From Centroberyx gerrardi (Eukaryota > Chordata > Actinopteri > Beryciformes > Berycidae), in NCBI RefSeq assembly GCF_048128805.1, contig NC_136013.1, positions 6,766,102 to 6,830,101 on the forward strand: a DNA stretch of 64,000 nucleotides, given 5' to 3'. Positions 1-43,252 of the stretch are shown piece after piece. The first letter of the stretch is position 1. Every line of letters begins with the position of its first letter. Position numbers and translations under genes: made by a program. The notes below the pieces were generated by a model, which was given only the letters and a program-made list of their open reading frames with translations, was not told where the DNA came from and made no database searches.

Positions 1-309
1 CAGTGATGCCCCCTGTTGAGGGAGAGGAGCTACTGCAGGGGGCGGAGCTCATGCTGCGAAGCCAAGCCGGCTGCCAAGTGTCAGCCCCGCCTCTCTAGCT
101 TTACCTTTAACACCCAGAGCCATTCAGCTAACAAGGAATATGAAATTAGTAAGAAATCAATAAGAGCATTGACTTCAAGAGGGATTAACGTCAAGCCAAG
201 CCAAGCCAAGCCAGTGCAAGCAGAGACACGTCACAGGTGGAGTTTCTTTACAAAATCGTAGGGAGAGACCCAACAGAATAACAGATATTGTTGTCGGAGA
301 GCAGCTCAC

Positions 310-18085
<17,776 letters not shown>

Positions 18086-18480
18086 TTTCCTCCGGTACAG
18101 ACGAGACGGTTGAAATCGGGAAAAAAGATCAACCGAGCTACCATAAATTGGACAGGGGGGTAGCTGCTAGCTAGTTTAGCTAAAGACGCACAGTTAATAT
18201 CTTGCTCTGTTAATCTCACATGTTACGGAGGGTGTTGCCAACGCACTCTCCAAAAGCACCCGAGTTACGCGCATATACATTGATTTAGCGAGTCTTTTCC
18301 GATATCCGCGTTAATCCACCATTTATGTGGCCAGCTTTGGCGTTATTCGATCGGGATCAACCGTTTCCGCGAGCTGTTTCCCAGGGCTCAGCTGGTAGCA
18401 AACTGGCTACGGAAACGCAGTGAACTGCAGCGGGGATTGAGTCTGCGCTCTGCGGACACCCGGATGAGAAGCTGCTCTGC
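18086..18480 (-). promoter_or_regulatory. Probable stxbp5 5' UTR and promoter region
   Basis: This stretch lies directly upstream of the stxbp5 start codon on the minus strand. It is richer in CpG than its surroundings (for example around 18,240-18,430, with GCGCATA, CGATATCCGCG and TTCGATCGGG), as expected of a vertebrate CpG-type promoter. No TATA box is evident and the transcription start cannot be placed. A poly-A run at about 18,521-18,539 marks the far side. The call rests on position and base composition only. Confidence 0.4.
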
Positions 18481-18539
18481 TGACAGCTGCTGTCAAAGCC
18501 TGGTCAAAACTTAAGAGAATTAAAAAAAAAAAAAAAAAA

Positions 18540-21411
18540 TTACGGTCAACGAAATAAGATATCTAGCAACGTTGCAGATGTAGTTTCAAGCAATCCAAAA
18601 AAATTGCAATTTAATGTTCCTCGTGAATAGGCGTCCCCTCAAAAAGATCTATACCACAGAAATCTGATACAAGCAAAGACAATAGTCCTCTTTCCCATAT
18701 AAAAAAGCTGGTGTATTTGTATACCCGCTCTAGGAGCTATTCTTTTGTGTGTCCGTGGAAAATGGGCCGTATTTCCTCCTTCCACTCTTTCCCCAAGGAG
18801 GAAGAACTAGGTTATTTGTCCTCCTGAGGGTTAGAAAACGAACCTAAATCCTGCAAAAAATGTCATTTTTTAAATTTTTTTATTCAGTTGGCTATGTTTT
18901 TATTGGGTATGCCATTTTACTGAGTATGTCATTTACATGGCCACCTGGTCAGAGGTTAAATTAGATTGCTGAAGATAGGGGGAACACTGATTTTAATTTT
19001 ATTTTGAAGTTCATGTGATCGATCACCCCCAACTACTTTGGATGCAGGGGAGCAGATCTTGTCTGAACTGGCTCCTGCAGCCAGTAACACAGCATATCCT
19101 CAATATTCCCCTCTGAAACACCAAGTAATGGTTTTGTCTTTGCACATGCAGGCCTTCTACACTAGATGGCGCAATCTACCAACATTCCCATCCAGTAATC
19201 TAACAGTGGTATTTTCTGTTGAAAAGCTTGATCAGGAAGAGGACTCTCCTTATAGCCAAAATCCAGCACCATGGATAGAGACACATGGATGGCTGGTGTC
19301 TCCAGATGGCACAGGATATTTTTTACTATCAGTAATCAAATACATAGACATGTCACACATTTTTTATACATGCTCAGAAATACCTAATTTTCATGCAGGA
19401 GGGACTCGGCTACATCAAAGAGTCAGTTCAATATATGACATGCCTGTGCAGTGAAACACCAGTCTGGTATTTACGTGCTTGAAACCGTCTGCTTTCCACA
19501 GAGAGTAAATAGTTAATTAACATCAGCCTACAAAATGGGTCATTCAAGACACAGTGAGAGTCACAGAAGGGCATAAAATAGATGCCTACACTGCCGACTC
19601 TTTATCAACCTATTCACAAGTTTGGCTAAATTGAAATTTTCATGCAATCATGAATATATGAAAGAAGCTGCCAAAGAAAATGCACACTGGAGGGCAAGAT
19701 AAAATAGGGCGATATCAATAATGCACAAGTAATGGGATCTGTTGCACATAGCGGGACTCTCATTCAGACTGTCATATTTATGAACAACAAGTTATGAGGC
19801 TGAGCCTTTGTGTCCAATGTGAAAAAGTATTGGGGCCAGCATCCCTGTATGACTCCTGAATCTAGGTCTCTGGTATCTGGGACATATATCCATAATTAGC
19901 AGTTGTGTGTTACTTCTCAGTCACTCCCCCTTAGGCACACTTGCCACACAAGGTAAACTACCTCCCTGGCTTTTATGTTGCAACTCACTTGATCAGCAAA
20001 GTGCATACATGGTTTACCAAAACAATATGATGTATTACAGACTAGGAGATATTCCAAGGTTAAAGAAATCAGTTTGAATAAATGTGCCTGACATACCTGG
20101 ACAGAGCCTGAGTGTGGATAAGAGCTATTGGGTATAGGTACCCAGCGGCAAGGATGTAGAACAGATCCCTAGATGCACAGCAAGGACACTGCAAAGTAAA
20201 ACTACAGGACAGCAAAGAACAGATGGGTGTGCAAAAATAACCCCTCTAATATACAACATGTCAGTGAACATAAAGGACAAGGTTTCACTCTCACCAAATG
20301 TCTAAAAGACAATTCATCAGGTATTATCTCAAACATACCAATAATTAATGGCATCCTACCACTTGCAACAAGAAGATTAAGTTTGAACTGAACAATTCAC
20401 TAAATTGAAGTAAATGAAGTGCTGACCTTTGACCGGTGTGAAAACTTTCATTTAAATTCATCACAATATGAAAAAACCTTTTTGTGGAGCTCAAAGTAAA
20501 CTGCAAGATGTGGTAAAAATTTGTGCCATTGCAATGGAACTGAACTGAGGTTTTTGACTACTGCAAGTTTTCAATCTGATTAACAAATAAATGTCATACA
20601 GACAAATAATGCAACTCAGAGAACCCATTCAATGAGTCAAACTGTATTGGCACTTCTAGGTTTGTCATCACAACCGATAATGTCAACCTCACAAAGCTTG
20701 ATAGACAGTGTTGTTTACTGGATACTGTGGAAAACAATATGAACAAATCATTAATGAAAGGTAGCGCAAATCTAAAATTTGTAATGTATTGGTCCCAAAA
20801 TGCGGTCTGATTACAGACTACATGTCAGGGTGGTCAATTTTATAAAAAAAAACTAACAATTGCAACAGATTATCTCTGTTTGAATTTGTCCTCTATCGCT
20901 GATGACTACAGTAGATACGAGTCCTCTGCCCACCCAATATAGCACACTCAGAAGCACAGTCCTCTCTGGAGGGTGTAGCAGTGTGTTGCGTTTTCACATA
21001 TTTCCTCCAGAAAGCATCCACCAAATCAGGTCACGCTGATTGCTTTCTCTGCTATTGGCCATATCAAGCCGGGCTGCGATGCTTACAGTGTGTGATAATC
21101 GCCTGGTCTTAGCTCCTCTCACTGTGAAGTGATTAGGAGATAATTATATGCATGGGTTGCATAACAGACGAGTACCACTTGAACTAAGATGGAATAGGTT
21201 TTCAGTTACTGAGCAATATTTGACAGCTTCAAAATACAAAAATACTAGGATCTATTTTTTTTCTTTCTTGTATGTGGTTTTAGATAATGTCAATTTTGAT
21301 AATTTCATACTTTCTGGCCACTCGTAATAGTAGGTCATCCATCAGCAGGTCTTGGATGTAAAGGGAGTGTCACACAGACTTTTCCCAGCAGGCTGTGTGT
21401 CATGCTGTTCT
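18540..21411. other. Spacer between stxbp5 and rab32; no recognised gene
   Basis: In human, ADGB (androglobin, a large multi-exon gene) lies between RAB32 and STXBP5. Here the whole spacer is only about 3.3 kb from the stxbp5 start to the putative rab32 poly(A) signal, and I recognise no calpain-like or globin-like exon. The longest open frame (19,038-19,454, plus, 138 codons) has no familiar domain. I treat it as chance or as decayed repeat. Confidence 0.6.
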
Positions 21412-21412
21412 G

Positions 21413-21418
21413 TTTATT
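21413..21418 (-). terminator. Candidate poly(A) signal AATAAA for rab32
   Basis: TTTATT on the plus strand gives AATAAA on the minus strand, about 260 nt past the rab32 stop codon. The position fits a short 3' UTR, but the motif is common and nothing else confirms it. Confidence 0.4.
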
Positions 21419-21675
21419 AGCTTGCTGACTGTATCAGTGGATTATCAGAGAAATGAGCTCAATCGTCTCCACAGAGGTGTTTATGAGACAACCCACGCAG
21501 TCCACACAATATTGAGGAAACAAGCTAGTATAAACAGTACAAAAAATAAAATTATAAAGGCACTGACTATGTGTAACATTTAGCACAACAGCCTATCAGC
21601 ATTCTGAAATAGCTTCTACTGTACAGTCTGTGGATTCATGGCTTGGCATCAAAAAACTGCTCTTGTTAGAGCGTT

Positions 21676-23820
21676 TCACCAATAGCCGCCTTTGTCTGGC
21701 GCTCTGCCCCAGAGCCTCGGTCTCCAGCAGCACAGTGATTGGCTCTGAATCTCCCCGGGCGCCTGGTTCACTTTGATCCTGTCCCCATGGTACTCTTCAC
21801 TGGACAGGCCCGTGTCGTTCAGCATCATTTGCTTGACAAGGAAGGCACCTGCCTCATCAATATTTATGTTGTCCTACAAATGGTGAGGGGAATATGATTT
21901 TTAGAACATGGTGTATGCATCTGTTGATTATAAGTGTTTGGCTCTATAGTACCAGTGTATAGCAAAGTGTTTGAACCTTGACTTCAAGCTGTTACTGTAT
22001 ATGTTAATGTTTGAACTCACATTTTATGAGTATAGTTGCAGTGTTAAAGTTCAAAGATATACATCATGCAATTCTACTTGTAAGCTGAGATTCACTGGCG
22101 GCTACACACAGGCAGATTGGAGTTTAATAAGTTATACAAAAACTTCTCAGGCAAAAATAATCATTGTTTTTTCTGGCTATGTAACATTAGACTGAAGCCC
22201 AGTGAAAAAGGCAAGAGGTAAGAGAGGAGGAAGCTAATATTATGAAGCCTATAGCACTATGCTACTAACTAAAATAAATGCATACTAGTCATACTAGCCT
22301 ATGCTATCAAGGTAAGCTAGTTAGCTAGTCTGCTGACCTTCCAAAATCATGAATGCCATGGTCATAAATTAATTAAAAAAAACAGAAGTCATGGCTATTA
22401 ATGTTTTTTATTTATCTTTTGACTTCCTTATTCAAGTTTTCCAGTAAACTGACTTGCTTCTTTGGCTCCGCCCATTGAGGTTTAACTCAACCAATGAGAT
22501 TATTTCTACCTCCAACTTGATTGTATGACTAAAACTCCAACTTGCCACACACATGTTGCTCTCTAATAAACACTGACACAACACACACCTTTGCGGAGGT
22601 CTCAAACCAGCCCAGGAAGCTGTTCTCCTCACAGAAGCGGTCCAGAGAGGAGGCTTCTTCTCCCTTCCCGTCTGTCATGTCACATTTGTTGGCCAGCAGT
22701 ACAGCAGGGACCGGGCTTCCACTGTCAAGACAAACTTTGCTATCTAGGTCCTGCTTCCACTCTGAGGCAGCCTCTAAGGTGGACCTTTTTGTAATGTCAA
22801 ACACGACTAATGCTCCCAACGCCCCCTTGTAGTAAACCCTGGACATCTTCTTATACTGCTCCTGGCCTTGAGGAAAGAACAAATAAAGGGTAATTCATGC
22901 TGTGGCCCCACGGCTCTCTCAAATCTGAGTCCTTTTTGGCAGGGGTCAAAGTTAATTCACTTTCAATTAACTCAAAATCAAAATTGATCTGCAATTTACA
23001 TAATGGCATAAGCATAAGGGTCTTTGTTCTCAATAATTTCTTCACAGATTGAATATGGCAGAAGGTTTTTGAATTTTGAAGAGAATCTACTTCTTGAAAT
23101 TAATTAATTGAAAGTGAATTGGCCCCAACAGCTGTTTTACAGTAACGCTACTGTCTGTTGTGTGACTTGAAATCTCAAATCACACTGTAAACGTTATGTA
23201 ACGCGTGTGAGACAACAATAATTTTCTGAAATAAAATGGTATGTTTCCATGGACACTGGTCAGGACTAAAATTAGATCTGAGAAAACATTGGGGAAAGGG
23301 CTCTAGAGTTACTTGTTAATCGCCACAGAACAGGCTGCAGTTTGTAGGGTGCTGAAAACGCTCCTGTGGGCTAGAAATGAAAAATAAAAACTTATGGAGC
23401 TTGGACAGTTTTAGTAAAATCACAGCATGATTTAGCAGGTTTTGCATTCCAGCACAGTGCCATTTTTGCGGCAGGGACTATAGTCTCAAAGTGGATTTGA
23501 TGTTAACCTCACTGATACAAATTGAAAGATTAATCAAACAACATGATTGCAACAATGAATTCATAAAGTTGATATCCAGTCCCTCTGGTGCACCATTTGC
23601 TCTCACCTGCAATATCCCAAAGCTGCAGTCTCACCACTGTCTTGGCGTCCCATTCTATGGTTTTTAGACCAAAGTCAACTCCAATAGTTGCTTTGTATGC
23701 TTTGTCAAAACGTTTGTTGACATAACGCAAGATAATGCTGCTTTTCCCAACACCCAAATCCCCAATGACTAAAACTTTAAACAGCTTGTCTGTGCATAAT
23801 GCCACTGGACTTCTCGCCAT
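21676..23820 (-). CDS. rab32: Rab32-family small GTPase, divergent, with extended C-terminus
   Basis: Three coding exons: 23820-23607, 22866-22589, 21873-21676; all phases fit, giving 229 residues. Visible motifs: P-loop GDLGVGKS (residues 20-27), effector region KATIGVDFGLK, WDIAGQE with the catalytic Gln, NKCD (131-134) and ETSAK (160-164). LANKCD, DLDSKV, GWFETSAKDNINIDEA and the IAGQE form place it in the Rab32/38/29 clade. That clade acts in trafficking to lysosome-related organelles (melanosomes) and at mitochondria; human RAB32 binds PKA and VARP. Position between grm1 and stxbp5 supports Rab32. Odd points: switch II reads EQYKKMSRVYY where vertebrate Rab32/38 has ERFGNMTRVYY. The Cys-Cys pair (212-213), terminal in human RAB32, is followed here by 16 residues (WRPRLWGRAPDKGGYW) before the stop. 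Fish have more than one rab32 copy, and I cannot say which this is. Confidence 0.85.
21874..22588. other. rab32 intron 2
   Basis: This intron separates the GTPase core exon from the C-terminal exon. It is AT-rich, with a GCTAGTTAGCTAGT patch near 22,315. No gene or clear mobile element is visible. Confidence 0.7.
22867..23606. other. rab32 intron 1
   Basis: This intron splits the WDIAG/QE switch II coding region (phase 1), as in other Rab32/38 genes. No gene is seen inside. Confidence 0.75.
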
Positions 23821-24117
23821 GCTGCAGTAGCTCTGCTATGAACGAGCTGAAGGTGTGGAGACGTGCAGGTAAAGACCATGTGAACAACAAATCTGTTTTT
23901 CCTTTTGCTAACCCATTGTAAAAGTAGGTCTGCTTCACACCAGGTTATCAGGCCAGTCAAGGAAGTGTGTCCATTTCCTGTTTGGACTTCTGGCTTTAAA
24001 CCAAAACCATAAACCATAAACCTTTGAACTTTGTTATTGGAATATAGGCCAAGACTGCAGACTAAGTTTTCACTCTGTGCTCACCATGAAAGACAGAAGA
24101 CAAAAGCATAAAAAATA

Positions 24118-25361
24118 TTTAATTTACTCCAATCAAACAAGTATCTTTCAAATGCTCTACAGTAAATATTTGTTTAAAATGGCAGACTTAATTTATATAC
24201 TGTATGTCAGGCTGGAGCCTATCAAATAGCTTATTGAGAATATCACTAATGGTAACAGTAGTACTTCATCACATTATACAGTTGATAGGCTATTAAAGTC
24301 TTAATATTTAGGAAAACTGATTGGTGTACACAGCCAAAGACACAATAGAAGCATACACAGCTAATGAAATCTTTCTATGACTGTAATGCATCTAGATATC
24401 AACTGAATACCAAAATATGATACACAATTCATACATTCACAAAACATTTTATAGTAATCTTATACAATAATCTATACAGTTATGAAATCAGATGTCTGAT
24501 TATAAAAGATACAAATTTGAAACTAGTTTAACTTGCATTTCAAGACCATAGAAATGGGATAAATGTACAAAAGAAAAAAATATCTTAATGGCAAGGAAAA
24601 CGTGGCACTTGAACATGTCCTCTGCTACATTCGTAATACAGTCAGCGCACTGAACCGGCAATACTGTATCAATCAAAAACTCAGAAATTCACAGATAATT
24701 GTTTTTGCTTTTTTTTTTATCTGAACAGGCAATCTTGTTAAATTTGACCTGTTAAATTGCCCCAAATTAGAACACTGTCATCATTCAAAATTCTGAGGCA
24801 AACTGCACTGTAGTTCTTTCTTTTTCTTATGAAGCATACAATACACAATGTGTAACGTAAAGACATGTTTTTCTAAAAACATTGTTGAGAAATTGGATTG
24901 TTTGGCATTACAAACAAACTATTCACCATTAAGTTGCCCTGTTTAAAACCAACAAACTCAATTGCTTGTTACGTCACCTATATTGATCAAATAAATTGTC
25001 TCTATACTACTTCTGTGCTATTTATATGACATTAGTTCATACATGTACATACGTAGACAATCTTAGTTGTTTGTCTAATAAGCACAAAGTCTATATTAAC
25101 TTAAAAGCTTATGTTAGAATAGAAATATCTGTTTGTAATGGGCAAAATCTTCCACTATTGTAGACAACATCTATAAGAATTTATATAAGAACATGGTGCC
25201 TCATTGCTCACCCTTATCCTGTAAAAGCTATCAAGTTATAGAGTGAAAAATGACTTGTGTCAGACCTCTGCATCACTTTCTCCTTATACACTCATCATAT
25301 ACAGCACAAATCATTATCAACTACAAAATATTGTACAGCTCTTAATATCTACTGCACGCCC
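24118..25361 (-). other. Probable grm1 3' UTR
   Basis: AT-rich sequence directly downstream of the grm1 stop codon, containing no open frame of note. No AATAAA is visible on the minus strand. The nearest candidate is ATTAAA (TTTAAT at 24,118-24,123 on the plus strand), which would give a 3' UTR of about 1.24 kb ending just before the rab32 promoter. The extent is inferred. Confidence 0.35.
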
Positions 25362-41285
<15,924 letters not shown>

Positions 41286-41322
<37 letters not shown>

Positions 41323-41450
41323 GAACCAGACAGACTGGACTCCAGCTTCTGCCGAGAAAACACTGTGGGCTTGTGTGTGTGTGTGTGTGTGTGTTTTTTT
41401 TCCTCCCTCTCTCTCTCTCTCTCTCTGTCTCTCTTTCTCTCTCTCTCTCA
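41286..41450. repeat. Compound microsatellite (CT)n, (GT)n, (CT)n
   Basis: (CT)n at 41,286-41,320, then about 50 nt of unique DNA, then (GT)n at 41,372-41,394, a T-run, and (CT)n at 41,407-41,450 with a few TG interruptions. It lies in the grm1/shprh divergent spacer. Confidence 0.95.
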
Positions 41451-41749
41451 TCCTATGCTGATCATAAGGTGCCCCCTTCTTCTCCTCTTCATCACTGCAT
41501 CTTGAAAGCGGGTCACCCTGACTGCAGTGCCCCTGATTTTTGAAGCCACAACTCTTACACGTCAGTGGATGTTTCAGAAAATGCAGCCGTTAATGACATT
41601 TTTTTTTTTTTGCAAAATACTTAAGAGACCAAGACATGTAGGCCATTAGGGAGGGGCGGTAGGTAAGCTGAAAAGCCAAAACAATAAGACAACATCTATG
41701 GAAGATGGGTGTGTCTACACTCGTAATTAAAACTATAAGGGCGCTGTAA

Positions 41750-42450
41750 AAAACTTCTAAGCTCACGTACATTAGTCCCGCTGCGTGGCTCCCAGATGTG
41801 ATGCACCCGCAATTCACCGCTGCAGCGTCACCAGAAAGCGCCGCCTCTGCTGCCACCTGGTGGTTCAGACCCGGTCCTGCGCCCTTATCGTCCAAAACAT
41901 TCTCCCCTGCTGCTCTTACCTCACTTCCTGTGTTTAAAAATGGCGTACAGCAACACTGAAGTCGAAAAATGAAAGTGTGTTTTGCTGCATTTCAGCATGA
42001 TTATCTGGATTTGCTGAGTCGGAATATCATCTGATGCGGCGCTAGAAGCCGGAGCGTCTTTGCGGGAGGCACAAAAAGTAAAGGTGTTTTTTTTATTCGC
42101 TTCTTTACAGTGGGAAACCAAACCGGGTGGACAATAAATTTCAAAGCCACACAGTGTGAAAGTGTTGCATTTTGTAACAGTGCTCATACATTGTAGCGCT
42201 CCTGCTGTTCGGCTCCCATGTCAAACTTCCTGCAGGGGGAACATGCAATGTGCCAGACAGTAACATTAATCCAACAGACTTATTGAATGAGTGTGTGCTG
42301 TAATAGCTGTGATTGTGGATACACTGCATGGGAAGTGTGTAGTGATAGAAGTTATTGTTAGATTTCTGCTTACATAAAACGGTGATGTTACCATGGCGCC
42401 GAAGTCCAGTGTCATACATCTGGTTTACTGCTGGTGTCTGAAGCATAAGC
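41750..42450 (+). promoter_or_regulatory. Probable shprh promoter and 5' UTR region
   Basis: This is the most CpG-rich part of the spacer between grm1 and shprh: GCACCCGCAATTCACCGC, CGCCGCCTCTG, GGCGCTAGAAGCCGGAGCG. An ETS-type CACTTCCTG (about 41,922) sits just before AAATGGCG. The coding exon of shprh is preceded by a good acceptor (CTTTCCTCGTAG, about 43,243), so a non-coding first exon in this region is likely. The transcription start is not determined. Confidence 0.4.
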
Positions 42451-43242
42451 AGTAGAAGCTGTTGGTTACAGAACTAGCAGCTAGAAATGAATAGTTTCAT
42501 TCCAGCATCGGATATCTTCCATCCGCCTGATACCTTCTCTTAACACTAGAAATGGCAGTTGGTATTGGGGGTCTAAGAGAAGGCCAACAAGCCATGAATT
42601 GAAGGGGTTACTTCCAGTTGTAACTACTATTTCCATATATGATTTATGATGAGTTTTGTACTGAAAGTGGGTCTAGGAAAGGTAATGCAGGGACTAATGC
42701 TGGGCAACAGTTTAATATTATTGTTTATAGTCTTTCAGTAGAATCATATCCAGATGGAATAATGATTTTAAGAGCATCATGACACACAATTCTGTTATCT
42801 AAATAAATAATAAAAAGCAAGTGCTAATTAAAATCTCTCACAAAATGAGATCTGAAACAAATTAGGGAATATAATTAGAAAATTGCAGTTTGATCATACT
42901 TTATATTCCCATGCAGTTCAATGTGATGAACTGAATCAGTTGAATCAGTCAATGAATCAGTTTGATTAATTAACATGTGATGTCACACATGAACATATTA
43001 GCAGATTTCCTATGATTATCATATTAGTTTTGTCAATATCACCCAGGCCATAGGAGGGGCATTTTGAAAGCTGAGATATTTCAATTCTGAAATTCAAAAC
43101 ATTTCACAATGGAATACTATTGAAGCTACAAACCAACCTAAGAGCTTTGTTTATGAAATATTGAGTAATCAATTTCAGGTAGCGTTATTTTTCAATAGAT
43201 TCACAATTTTTGGAATTAAACACTTCCATTGCTTTCCTCGTA
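42451..43242. other. Putative shprh 5' intron / upstream spacer
   Basis: AT-rich sequence between the CpG-rich region and the coding start exon. It holds no supported feature and is probably an intron in the 5' UTR. Confidence 0.4.
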
Positions 43243-43252
43243 GAATTTCAAA

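Noticed and set aside
19038..19454. 138-codon open frame in the stxbp5-rab32 spacer
   Set aside because: No recognised domain, no ADGB-like text, and no convincing codon pattern. A chance frame or decayed repeat is more likely.
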